DNA of 64,000 nucleotides from Liquidambar formosana. Lineage: Eukaryota; Streptophyta; Magnoliopsida; Saxifragales; Altingiaceae. The position numbers were made by a program, and so were the translations under genes. Each line of letters starts with the position of its first letter. The first letter of the stretch is position 1. Under the pieces are notes generated by a model. The model searched no databases and was not told the DNA's origin. It was given only the letters and a program-made list of their open reading frames with translations. Where the stretch lies: assembly GCA_039720395.1 (NCBI GenBank), contig CM077826.1, positions 20,151,053 to 20,215,052 on the forward strand, written 5' to 3'. This document shows positions 43,259 through 55,314 of this stretch, piece after piece.

Positions 43259-45345
43259 TGTAGACACCCCATTTTGTACCACCTAATTAATTTGAAATCA
43301 CGTATTTTGGAAACCCAATGATGAGGTTTATTGTATGTTTTGAGATAATGACAAAGCAATTCCCGACGAGTAGCCAAGATTACAACAGGAAAATACTGTC
43401 TTTTTACATTTCATGCGTACGCACCAATGGGTGGTGCGTACGCACCATGTTTCCATGCGTACGCACCTTAGGCCTTTTTCAGGCATCTTCAGATCTGTCT
43501 CCCACTAAACATGAGAGCATGGGGGAGAGTATGGGAGGGGAGTGGGGAGATTCCCACGGGTGTTCCCCGCATGGGTAGGGGATGGGCCAGTCAGGGGATG
43601 TTTTCAAAACCTAATTGAGCCCTATTTATACTCTACTGATGGGACTGGAGAAGGGATCCAGGAGGCGGTCCTTTTTTAGAGATAGAGCATTTTCCTTTTT
43701 TTTGGGATAGAGGCTGAAGAGAGAACGGCCAGAAAGAGAGAGTGAGAGAAGCCAAATACCCACCAAAACACCAGAAAACCAGAAGAGAGAAAAGAGTGTT
43801 GAATGTTGTAATCCAAAGCCGCGAGAAGGGGATTGCTGCGTTGATATTGGAAGCATTCAAACCTGAGGGGTACGTATCACAGACTCACATGTATATATGC
43901 ACTGTAAATTTATACTGCATATTTGTTTCTATGAGTTATTGTTTAATATAATGATGCCATGTTACACTGTTAAGGTCAAGAAAATCATTGGTAATGTTAG
44001 ATTTGAAGGAAAATAGCCGTGACATGAGTTCTTGAATTGACGGGTTTTCGGGTTATAAACTCAAGACTTTGACCCAAAAAATAATCATGATTGTGCAAGT
44101 TTTTGGATGAACGATTTATGCGCGCTTGTAGCGCGCTGCAAGAGCTTCAATTTGGTTTTTGAATCATTAAATTTGGTTAAGAAATGAGTAAGATAAGTTA
44201 GGGAGAAGTTAGCACGAGACAAAGCTCAATATTGCATTTTTCAGCTTCAACCCGTTCTGAGGTTGAAGGTGAAGTGGACAGTGATCCAGTGTGGGCGTAT
44301 TCACCCACAGGTACCGTGTTCCCTAGCATTTGAAGACCTTAGGTTGGCCCGATTGACTCCAAATTTGACAGATGGATTCGTCTTGTTGAGACCTATCATG
44401 TGGGACCTTTGGTTGGTCATTTTGACCACAGTTTGACCAACTTTGACCGTTCATCATTTGAGCTAAGTTGGTACGTACGCACCACTTCTCCTGGTAGAGA
44501 ATTAGTTAATGTTAGAGTAACTAGTTTTAATATTATATTCATGGGTTTAATGTGAGTACGTGTGGGTTATATTGTTTATCATAATTTATTCTGGTTTTGA
44601 TTAAAATAGATTAGATTATATCATTATAATATTAGTTAGGTTATTTTTTTAAGTATGGTTAGAATATTTAATGTTAGTGTGAGTATTTTTTGTATATTTT
44701 AATGGTTGTATCTTTTGTTTAATATTAGTGTATGCTGATTGGTAGTTTTGTAGATTAAATTAATGTTAGTGGTGTTAGTATTTTATTTGTAAAATGCATG
44801 TTAGTGGAGAATGTAGAGAAATTGTCTTGCTGGTGCGTACGCACCACTACATGGTGCGTACGCACGCTGTGCTCTGACAGAAAAAACTCGTTTGCTTCAA
44901 ATGGTCACTTTGAATCCACTTGGTGCGCACGCACCACCACATGGTGCGCACGCACAAATACATGGTGCGTACGCATTGTAGTCTAGGCACTCTTTTATCT
45001 GTTTATTTATTCTGCTTTCTGTGAGTTATTATCTCCTGTATATTCTGTCATGCCATGTGCTACTAACCATTTCTCTACTTAATTATTTTCTTATTTGCAT
45101 AATCATTTGTGTGCTTGGCATATTGTTGCATTTTCGCATGATTAGGGTTAAATTTGATTAAATACCTCGATTAATTAAAGCCAACAATTATTCACGGAGG
45201 CCGGTTTCAACCGGGCATTTTTGGGTGCCTAATACCTTCCCAATAATGTACCCTAGCTCCGGACTTGAATCTCTGGACCTCGAATTTGACCAAAAAACAC
45301 AGTTCCCAAAGCTAAATTGGGTGGCGACTCCCGCTTGCACTCACA
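43259..45345 (+). repeat. 3' LTR of the Tat-type element
   Basis: The same 2,087-bp length as the 5' LTR, with about 14 substitutions and no indel by eye. It carries the same phased palindromes (for example at 43415, 43436, 43457). Confidence 0.95.
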
Positions 45346-45972
45346 ATCATCATCTTCTTCTAATTTTCATTCCACAATACCCACTGTTTTCCACGTTTTT
45401 TATCTTCCATTTTTTTTATTATCTAAGCATAATGCCCACCATCATACCCTTTTTTTTTTTCACGACCACCACCATCATCATTATCATCTTCAAAGAATCT
45501 TTTATTCTTTTGTTAAGAAAAAGAAAATCAAGCACTCAAAAGGAAAGGAATGAATCATGGATCTAGATGCATAGTGTAAATCTAGGAGGAGACGAGTGCA
45601 AGGATGGCGACTGGGGTTTGCCTCATTTGAGAAGAGGATCATTAATGATGAAAGCCATGATCCATTAAGCGAGATTAAGAAGAGAAGATGGCTGATACCT
45701 CATTGGCGTCGGAGATGGTGGGTTGACCCGATCACCGCCAAACCCTTGGTATGAAAACCTAAATGCCTTTACTCAAATCAAATCTAAAGCATCTCCTCCT
45801 GCGAGAGGCTCCGTCCTCCTTTCTTCTTCTTCTTTCTTCCTTAGCAATACCCCAATCTCTGTCGCTGGTGAGAGGTTTCAACCTCAAGGCGACCACTGCA
45901 ATTTTCATCGCCAATGAGAAGCTTCGCTCCTCTTGCTACTGCTGTTGTGTGGTGAGGCGAGAACTAGGGCTC

Positions 45973-46155
45973 AAGGACTAGAAAATCAAGTTTGATCGCT
46001 GCTATTGCTAATTATTTGAAGTTTGATGTCTATGATTTACAGCTTGGAAATCTAATTCGTGATTCTGGCTTGAGGAGATTGTTGCTAGCGATGATGAAGA
46101 GATCGATTCTTGTGATTGAGGATATCGATTGTAGCGTGGAGGTGCTCAATTGACA
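45973..46155 (+). pseudogene. Captured BCS1-type AAA-ATPase gene fragment
   Basis: Inside the Harbinger-like element, one plus-strand frame reads a degenerate Walker A (RTRKSSLIAAIANYLKFD, where plant AAA-ATPases have GTGKSS). It continues through VYDL, LRRLLLA and a clear Walker B region RSILVIEDIDCSVEV, and then meets TGA. This order and spacing is that of plant BCS1-like mitochondrial-type AAA-ATPases. Both Walker A glycine losses are compatible with G-to-A transitions. Only about 60 codons are recognisable, so it is a gene-fragment capture and not a functional enzyme. Confidence 0.75.
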
Positions 46156-46468
46156 TGGAGATCAGCAACGACAGCTAGGGCTAGGGTTGATCGTGTTTTG
46201 AGGATGAAGGGGGAGGGATATAGAAGGAATATGGTATTATTGTGAGGAATGGGGAGGGGCACGCTGGGTATTTTGAATTTTGTTTAAGTGGATTCTTGGG
46301 CAATGGGAATGAAACCAACCAAAAATAAAGGAATCCAAAATGGGTGTTTTGTGGGAATGTTGGGATACTAGGAATGCAACATTGCCTGGCATTCTACGAA
46401 CCAAACATTGGAAAGTGATGCCATTCCCCTTTCCCAAGTAGGATTCCCCCCAACCAAACGCCCCCTAA

Positions 46469-47443
46469 GTGGTGTGCGGCATGTTCTTGAAGTGAGGAGG
46501 AATTTATTTAGTGGGTCTTCTTTAGTTGAGTAAGGTTATAAAGTTGTTATGGAATTCAATAAGGTTGTAATAATCAAGAATAATATTTTTGTTAGTAAAG
46601 GTTATGTAAGTGAAGATCTTTTTAAGTAGAATGTAATGTCTGTTAATGATGTTAATAAAATTCCTCTAAGTATTTTCAATATGGAATTAAGTAGTGTTTG
46701 GCATGAACGATTGGGACATGTGAATTTAAAGAAATTAAAGAGAATGATGAACTTAGGGTTAATCCCTAAAGTAAATGTAGCTATAAAATACAAGTGTAAG
46801 ATCTGTGTACAAGCCAAACAGCCTAGTAGACCTCACGAACCTATTGAGAGGAAACTAACCTTTTAGACTTAATACATAGTGATGTGTGTGATTCAAATAG
46901 ACCTCCTATTAGAGCAAAAAATAAGTGCTTCCTAACTTTCATAGATGATTATTCTAAATATTGTTATGTCTACTTAATTAAAACTAAAGACGACATATTT
47001 GAGAAATTTAAAATATATAAGGTCGAGGTTGAAAATCAATTGGAAAAGAAAATAAAGAAATTTAAGTCCGATAGAGGAGGTGAATATAGTCTAACTGAAT
47101 TAAACTTATATTGTCAAGAACATGGATAGTTCATGAAGTAACACCACCTTATTCACCACAATCAAATGGTGTAACTGAGAGAAAAAATCGAACTTTAATG
47201 GATATGGTAAATACAATGTTACTAAGTTTTGGAGTGCCTGAGAACTTGTGGGGGGAAGCATTACTATGCACCTGTTTTATACTTAAACCGCATAATGGTT
47301 AAAGATTTTGAGAAAACACCATATGAGTTATGGAAGAATAGAGTACCTAGATTAAATATTCTTAAAGTGTGAGGGTGCCTTGTGAAAGTGGCAATACCCG
47401 ATCCTAAAAGAAAGAAGATATGTCCTAACACAATAGATGCAGT
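46469..47443 (+). pseudogene. copia protease end and integrase
   Basis: In phase with the fragment ending at 26005. Recognisable parts are the pre-integrase module WHERLGHVNLKKL...CKICVQAKQ (about 46695-46820), the DDE core with HSDVCD, FIDDYSKYCYVYLIK, KSDRGGEY and YSPQSNGVTERKNRTL (about 47146-47200), then ENLWGEAL. Several stops and frameshifts occur. It is cut at 47443 by the large solo LTR. Confidence 0.85.
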
Positions 47444-50400
47444 TGTCACTACCCCAAAGGAGGAGATGGGAATGTTTCCCTTCCTAACGTTGGGACGACC
47501 CCGGGGGCATCTGTTTTATGGTGGGTGGTGTTGAATAAGATGGATTCAATTTAAGGGCGCCTTGACTATCCTAGGCATGCAAGCATATCTAGAATTATCA
47601 AGGCTATGGAGTCGCCACCAATTAAGGGTTTGAGGACGCGATTGGACATCCTATAGTTGGTTAGAGAGTGGGGTTATCTGAGATCCCAAAATAAGTCCAT
47701 CTAAGGTCTTATCATCAAACGGGTCCATTTGAGGTCCATTTGGAAATTGATTGACTCTTAGTGGTATGTGAGACTAAAGATTGAGGGTAAGGGGGTTTGG
47801 TTATGAGTGGGGAAGGTGTGAAGCACCCCACATCGCCCGTTGGAATCCAACCGTTCCCGATTTCGATGATGTTTCTTATTAAAATCCCATTTGGTATTAT
47901 TGATTTTCTATATGAACAACTTGACATAGAATATCCTTTTGAAGGGTGGCGAATTCTCTTATTTTGAAAAGAGATCTTTAAAGGCATTGGACAAAGTCTT
48001 TTTGAAAGAACGGAAAGTATGCCTTAAGGTTTTTGTAAATGAGAACCTTTTTGAAAAGACCACAAATTCGCCTTCGTTCTCATGGGTATCTTAAGTCAAA
48101 TTGATTAACTCTAAAGTATTCTTATCTTACAGTGGTAAAATCAATCCCTTATGAAAGGATGAAAATAGAAATGATGTGAGTCCATTTTTAAATAATTAAT
48201 ATCAAGTGCGAACCTTTTTGGGATCCTGAGAAAGCTCGAGACTTTTGAAATCGATGGAATGGGTAAAGAAAAGGATACTTTTTGAAAGCTATTGAAGTAA
48301 AGGGGATGTTATCTTTTGAAGATAAGAGATTGCCTTTTGAAGACAGGGGTTCCTTTTAAAGGAAGAAAAATGTATTTAATTGGGAAAAGAACACTTTTGA
48401 AGTGCAAAGAAATCTTGTTTAAACAAAATGAAAGTGAAACTTTATGATTCTCAATCCATACTAGAAAAGAGATCCTGCGTGGAATGATGGTTTTGGAAAA
48501 TTGACTTCAGGTGATAAAATGATGTTTTTGGAAAGAGAGCACGTGCCCTTTTAGTGAAAAGATTTATTCGAGTCATTTTTGGAATGAACTCATCAATTAA
48601 AAAAATGATGCACGAGTTAACAATGACGACGTGAAACTCTTTTGAATGAAAATCTTTATTTGATAAAGATGGTAATGTTGTCAAAAATGATTTATGGGAA
48701 AATGGTCCAATGCAAGTATGGATCTTTCAGCAAAGATTTGAGATATAAAGAATCACTTTCAATTTTGATAGACCTTTTTGGAAAAAGATACTTGAAGCTT
48801 TTGAAGCATGATAAGTGGTTGGGAGGAAATTCATCCTAACTTAGTGCGCATTTGGATTAATTGAATAAAAATGTGATCAATTAAATCTCCAAAGGATTGA
48901 GATTTTACTACGTGACATAGGGACACGTAGGAGTTCCTGGATCTTGGGCAAGGTTATTCATTGGAATCTGGTGGGTCAATTTGATTAAATCCATTTGATA
49001 GTGATAAGCTATTATGCTATGGATGAGTTTTTAAGCATTTGATGCTGTAAACTTTTATCTATAGCATGATAGTTTACCTCAAGACATTAGTTGAACCTTA
49101 TTCACATGGGAATTGAATCGAAGTAGCAACATAGCATGAAATTTCAAGATGAACATATCAAAGATGTCAAAAAGATGCATAAACATAATCAACATTGGCA
49201 AGGTTTGGAATTCATGAATGCGATGTTTATTGCTTTAAAAAGCACAAGTATATGTATGAAAAGTAAAAGGGTCAAGTGATCACAAATGAAAAGTGCTCAA
49301 ATATTGGGGCAAAGAGTCGCAACGACCACAATCCGGAGGGTAGCGAAAAGCCATAGCCTCTAAATAAAGCGGTAAATAAAGTGATAAATAAATAAAAGCT
49401 GAAAATGTACAAGCGATGGGGCAAAGAGTCGCAACAACCACAACCTAAAGGTAGCAAAAAGCCATAGCCTCTAAATAAAGAAAATGAAAAATGAAAACAA
49501 TAATTTTGAATGAATTTGTCCAAGTCCTTATATTGGTCCTTTTATCCAAGCATGGGGATATTTAATTAAGTCCGATCAGCTCCGTAACAAAGTGAATTAT
49601 TTTATGTTCAAGTTTATTATGATTACCAACAAGGAAATAAGAAAATGTTAGTATAAACAATATGCATGCATGCATGAACCTAACCCTGCCAAATTTGATT
49701 TTGTTTAGACATCATTTCAATCTTTTGGTATGCTTAAATCTCCATTTCACACATCACAAATGCAAGCTCATATGCAATAAAAGAGAATAAAAATGGGTGC
49801 TAGCAACCTATTGGAATGGTTTGCATGCAAAGGGTGGTTTAGGGTCTCCCTGCCTTTAACCCACTATACAGGACTTTGATCCCTTCACGACACGTGTTAG
49901 GAGGCCCATGTATGTACTCGAGCAAAGGTAGGGAGGGCAACAATCACATATTGAGGTTGCAATGAATAATGAAGTTAATAGGAAATTAAATTAAAAACTT
50001 AAGAATGAATTTTAAAAGGGAAGCTCACCTAGTGTAAGTGATTTTACCTTAGCTTTGACCAAATTATGCTTGAGTGCTCCTCTCCTAGGCTTGAAAATCT
50101 CCCTTTGAGATGCTCCTTTGAAGGTTCCAAGTATGCTTGGAAGGTGGTGGAGTGGTGGTGGAAGTGATAGATTGAATCAGAGAAGGAAAGTGTGGTAACA
50201 GTGAAGTTACCAGTCAGCAGATGTGAAATTTCAACCAGCAGACACGAAATTGACAGTCTTTCTGTAGTAAAACTGCAGCAGAATTTGTGTCCTTCCTATG
50301 CTTTCCCAAAGCTAATTGGAAGGTTCTACCCTTGGATTCTCCTTCAAGAACAGCCCCTAAATTTGTGGGAGAGGGTTTGTGAGAGGATATGTGGTAGGCC

Positions 50401-52957
50401 TTTTGTGGTGAATGGAATTTGATGGGTGTTTTTGTGAAGTTGGGATGATTTGTGTATATGGGATGGAATTAGTTAGAATTTAGGCAAAAATGGATGATAG
50501 CTGTGTGGGATCTTTAATGAATAAAAATGTGGGCTATTTATAGGAAAACATGGACTTTTAGGGGTAAATCGGTAATTTGGAAGGGCATTATGGTCATATG
50601 GGACATGGAGGGCATTTAGGCTTTGGTTGGTGAAGGAAATACCTCATTTGATGAGGGCAAGATGGTCCAAAAGTGGCAAAAGGGGAAATTGCCCATTCAT
50701 GCCGGTATAGTAGGTGTGACCCACGCTGGCCTGGCCAGCGTGGAAACCAGTCCCATCCAGGCAGTTAGATTGCAGCTGCAAAGGGCTGCAAGATACTATA
50801 GAGTCGAAAGCAGGATTTGCCCACGCTGGTTTGGCCAGTATGGGCACACTTATCCCACATTTGTGATGATTTCTCATCATCACACATGGGAACTTGTGTT
50901 TCTTGGGCAATGTGTACTTCTAAAAGGTGTGGGGCCGTTGAGGTGGGCCTAGGGTGATGGTCTGCCCTACTGTGGGGTCGAACGATCGTGTAATCGTGCT
51001 CGATTGACGATTGGAGGAATTTCGACTGTTGATCTTGAAAGTGGATTGAAACTTTGGGTTCCTAAACTTGGTTTGGGACCAAAAAGTGGAGTGTGGACTC
51101 TCTAGGATGGGATTGAACGGCCTGGATGTGAGCATGATGCTTGTAGGGCTTCGCTATTAGGGTTTTGTTGATCGTAAGCCAAATGAGGTTCAATCTTTGA
51201 TCAAACGGTCCTATATTGATCTTGAAGGATTGAATTGAAGATCCAAAGGTCGGTTTAACCATTGGATGAGAAATGGAGAGGAATTGAACTACCTAAAGTT
51301 GTATCAGGGGTTCGATTTTGGGTAATTTGGGAATTGGAGGGCTCGTGTTTTCTGATTCTCAATCAAATGGTCCTAGACCGCTCTAGGGATATTAAATTGA
51401 AGATCCTACAGTTGAATTGACCATCGGATTAAAGATTGTTGGGAATCGAACCACCTGGTGTTGATTTAGGAGTTCGATTTGGGGTAAATTAGCGATCGGA
51501 GGGCTTGTGCCCTCTGATTCTTAATCAAATGGTCCTAGACCACTCCAGGGATATTGAATTGAAGATTTGACGGTGGAATTGACCATCGGATAAAAGATTG
51601 TTGGGAATCGAACCACCTAGTACTGATTTAGGGGTTCGATTTGGGGTAAATTGGGGATCGGAGGGCTTGTGCCCTCTGATTCTCAATTAAATGGTCCTAG
51701 ACCTCTCTAGGGATATTGAATTGAAGATCCTACGATTGAATTGACCGTCGGATCAAAGATTGTTGGGAATCGCACCACCTAGTGCTGATTTAGGGGTTCG
51801 ATTTGGGGTAAATTGGGGATCAGAGGGCTCATGCCCTCTGATTCTCAATCAAATGGTCCTAGACTGTTGCAAGGATATTGAATTGAAGATTTTATGGTTG
51901 AATTGACCTTCAGATCAAAGATTTTTGGGAATCGAACCACTTAGTGCTGATTTAGGGGTTCGATTTGGGGTAAATTGGAGATTGGAGGGCTTGTGCCATC
52001 TGATTCTCAATCAAATGGTCCTAGACCACTCTAAGGATATTGAATTGAAAATCCTACGGTTGAATTGACCATCGGATCAAAGATTGTTGGAGATCGAACC
52101 ACCTAGTACTGATTTAGGGGTTCAATTTAAGGTTAATTGGGGATCGGAGGGCTCGTGCCCTTTGATTCTCAATTAAATGGTCCTAGACCACTCTAGGGAT
52201 ATTGAATTGAACATCTTATGGTTGAATTGACCATCGGATCAAAGATTGTTGGGAATCGAACCACCTAGTGCTAATTTAGGGGTTCGATTTGGGGTAAATT
52301 GGGGATCGGAGGGTTCGTGCTCTCTGATTCTCAATTAAATGGTCCTAGAATGTTCTAGGAATATTGAATTAAAGATCCTACGGTTGAATTGACCACCAGA
52401 TCAAAGATTGTTAGAGATCGAACCACTTAGTGCTGATTTAAGGTTAATTGGGGATCGGAGGGCTCATGCCTTCTGATTCTCAATTAAATGGTCCTAAACT
52501 GTTCTAGGGATATTGAATTGAAGATTTTACGGTTGAATTGACCGTCGGATCAAAAAATGTTGGGAATCGAACCACCTAGTGCTAATTTAGGGGTTCAATT
52601 TGGGGTAAATTGGGGATTGGAGGGCTCTTGCCCTCTGATTCTGAATCAAATGGTTTTAGACTGCTCTAAGGATATTGAATTGAAGATTTGACTGTGGAGT
52701 TGACCATCGGATAAAAAATTGTTAGAAATTGAACCACTTGGTGCTGATTTAGGGGTTCGATTTAGGATTTTCGGGCATCATGCCCATTCTAGGCCTTCGG
52801 GCTTCGGATGTCGGAGGTTGAATTGGGGAGAAGCCTTGCCCTAGTGGGTAGGACAAGGTGGACAAGGTTAGGAAAGGAGTGTGTCTGATCTAATTGTACT
52901 TTCAACGGGTTGACTGATTTTGTCCGAAGGCGGCCTGCCAAAATTTGGGTGTCTACA
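47444..52957 (-). mobile_element. 5.5-kb solo LTR of an Ogre-like element, reversed
   Basis: 5,514 bp flanked by the perfect 5-bp duplication GCAGT (47439-47443, 52958-52962). On the minus strand it begins TGTAGACACCC, like the other two Tat-type LTRs, and ends TAGTGACA. Near that end it has the GGTGGCGACTCC block shared with them. No gag or pol domain is found within. LTRs of about 5 kb are known for Ogre elements, so a solo LTR is the simplest reading. It contains a tandem array of about 161-bp units. Confidence 0.75.
51160..52775. repeat. About ten tandem 161-bp units inside the large solo LTR
   Basis: Phrases such as TCTGATTCTCAATCAAATGG, GATATTGAATTGAAGATC and GAACCACCTAGTGCTGATTT recur every roughly 161 bp (for example near 51350, 51511, 51672, 51833, 51996, 52157, 52318, 52467, 52632). 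The first unit is the most diverged, and one unit near 52430 has a deletion. The unit length is close to that of many plant satellites. Confidence 0.9.
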
Positions 52958-54700
52958 GCAGTATTTTTAGGATACGTTCACAATAGTAGTACTAATAGAT
53001 TCTTAGTTGTGAATTCTGAAGTTAGCGATATTTCTAATAATACCGTAATAGAAGCGAGAGATGCTACATACTTTGAATCTTTATCTTTAAAACTAGGATT
53101 TCCACCCAAGTCAATAATAGACACTATGATAGAGATAGACCATCTACTAGCATACGTAGAGATGAAGAGACTAATACTCAAATAGAAGTTAGAAGAAGTA
53201 AAAGATGAAGAATAGAAATGAAATTTGGAGATGATTTTTATACATACTTAATTAAAGGAGATCCTACGACATATAATGAAGCTATATCATTGATAGATGT
53301 ACCTTTTTGGAAGGAAGCAATAAATAATAAGTTTGAATCAATAATTCAAAATAATATTTGAGAGTTGACCATTCTACCTCCAGGAAGTAAAGCAATAGGA
53401 TGTAAATGGGTGTTTAAGAAAAAGTTAAAACCTAATGGAAGTATAGATAAGTATAAGGTTAGACTAGTAGTTAAAGGATTTACTCCAAAGAAAGGAATAG
53501 ATTATTTTGATACTTATTCTCCAGTGTCTAGAATTACAACAATTAGAATTTTGGTAGCCCTAATATCTATCCATAAGTTAGTTGTACATCAGATGGATGT
53601 AAAGACCGCTTTTCTAAATAGAGATTTAGAACAAGAAATTTATATGGACCTACCTAAGGGTTTCATAGTTAAGGGATAGGAACATAAGATATGTAAGTGA
53701 AATCTTTGTATGGATTAAAACAAGCTCCTAAATAGTAGCATGAAAAGTTTGATAGTATTATTTTAAATTATGGATTTAAATTAATAAATATAATAAATGT
53801 GTACGTTATAAGATGGATAAAAGCTAATATGCTATACTTTGTTTATATGTGGATGATATTTTGATCTTTGGTACGAGTCTGGATATTATAAAGGATGTTA
53901 AGAATTATTTGTCTAAAAATTTTGATACGAAAGATATGGGAGAAGCACATATAATTTTGGAAATGAGATTAATTAGAAATTCGGAAGGAATATTTTTAGA
54001 TGAATTTACAGTGTCCACACCATATGGTCCTAATATATATTTAGTAAAAAATGTTGGAGAACCTGTATTCCAATTAGAATATTCTCAAGCAATAAGATCT
54101 TTGCTATATATTGCAAATAAGACTAGACCTGATATAGCTTATGCAATTGGAAGATTAAATAGATATACACACAATCCTAGTAAAAAGCATTAGGTTACTT
54201 TGGAGAGAATATTTAAGTATCTTAAAGAAACTCTAAATTATTCCTTATGTTATAAAGGATTTTTAGGAGTAGTAAAATGATATAGTGACGCCAACTAAAT
54301 AACTGATAGTATAGATATAAAATCTATTACAGGACATATATTATTATTAGGAGGAGTTGCTATCTCATAGGGTTCAAAGAAGCAAACCATTATATCTAGG
54401 AGTACTATGGAGTCTGAGTTGATAGCTCTAGATACCATTTGTACTGAGGCAGATTGGATTAGAAATTTATTATTAGAAATTCCTTTAATCAGTAATAGTG
54501 TGTCTGCTATATCTATACATTGTGATAGTAAAGCTTCTATTGATTTAGTGAATTAATCTCATACAAATAAGAAGATGAACATGCATATATATTTGCGCTT
54601 AAAATCTGTGAAAAGCATGCTTAGTAAAAATGTTGTATCTCTTGACTTTATTTAATTTGAGAAAAATGTTACTGATCAACTAACCAAAGGTCTTTCTAGG
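52958..54700 (+). pseudogene. copia reverse transcriptase and RNase H
   Basis: It continues after the solo LTR with FLGYVHNSSTNRFLV, then the RT start GCKWVFKKKLKPNGSIDKYK (about 53395-53460), DVKTAFLNRDLEQEIYM (about 53590-53650), the YVDDILIFGT box (about 53845-53875), and the RNase H part ISRSTMESELIALD (about 54390-54430) with TKGLSR near 54690. Stops and frameshifts are frequent, so it is inactive. Confidence 0.85.
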
Positions 54701-55314
54701 AGTGTAGTCCTAAATTCATCGAGGGGGATGGGCTTAAACCCACAGGGAGTCATCAACGGAAGTAACCCAACCTTTGTGATTGGAGATCTCATGAAGGAAT
54801 TTCAATGGGTAGAAACAATCCGCAAAACATGACTTATTATCAGCACCTTTTATGAGGAGAATGTCTCTTCCCCATCATTATGGTGAGAATGCTATTGATG
54901 TGATAGTAAAAAAAAGTTTTACTCTAAATAAGCCCAAGGCAGGAACACTCCTATAGGGTATAGTCACAGTACCCTTAGAGGACTTACCTAAGTGAGAACC
55001 GCTGTGAGGTCGTGGCTATGGGATTGGACTGACCCTAGAAATGTTTATGAGAATCAAGATATTAGCGCATGGCCATAAATAGTGCTAATACGCATTGAAC
55101 CAAGTCCCATATCAATATTATGTGTGTGACATGTTGAAATTTGGCTCAAGGGGTCAAGTTCAAGCTTTGACACTATGATTCCTCAGATGGAAACTGTCAA
55201 CACTACGTGTAAGTTCAAGTCTAGAAGACACCTACGCCCATTGCATAGTATATAGTTGCCCATATATATATATATATAAAATTTTATTTTGAAGTTTTGA
55301 ATCTTATGGGGGAT
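54701..55314 (+). other. copia 3' untranslated region
   Basis: Between RNase H and the right LTR; no frame. It ends with a polypurine tract (ATGGGGGAT) next to the LTR start at 55315. A short (TA)n lies at about 55262-55278. Confidence 0.5.

Larger units (their letters stand above)
26305..45345 (+). mobile_element. Complete 19-kb Ty3/gypsy Tat/Ogre-type retrotransposon
   Basis: Flanked by the perfect 5-bp duplication ATCAT (26300-26304, 45346-45350). Two 2,087-bp LTRs (26305-28391 and 43259-45345) start TGTAGACACC, end GCTCACA or ACTCACA, and differ at about 14 sites. The internal region has a primer-binding-site-like TGGCGACTCTGCTGGGGA, gag-protease, RT, two RNase H domains, integrase without chromodomain, antisense genes, a 33-bp tandem array and a polypurine tract. 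The large size, dual RNase H and extra antisense frames place it in the Tat lineage, which includes Ogre and Grande. It is young by LTR divergence (about 0.7%) but its polyprotein frame is broken. Confidence 0.95.
26006..46465. mobile_element. PIF/Harbinger (Tourist-like) element, split by the Tat-type element
   Basis: Termini GGGGGCGTTTGGTT and AACCAAACGCCCCC are inverse complements. The duplication TAA lies at 26003-26005 and 46466-46468. Three-base TWA duplications and such termini are typical of PIF/Harbinger Tourist-like elements. Without the Tat-type insertion the element is about 1.4 kb (26006-26304 plus 45346-46465). No transposase is seen. It carries a piece of an AAA-ATPase gene (45973-46155). 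Its subterminal parts share GGGAATGGGAATG-type motifs in inverted order. Confidence 0.8.

Noticed and set aside
47444..52957. Reading the 5.5-kb insert as a complete small retrotransposon
   Set aside because: No terminal direct repeats inside it, no primer-binding site and no gag or pol motifs. Its ends alone are those of one LTR.
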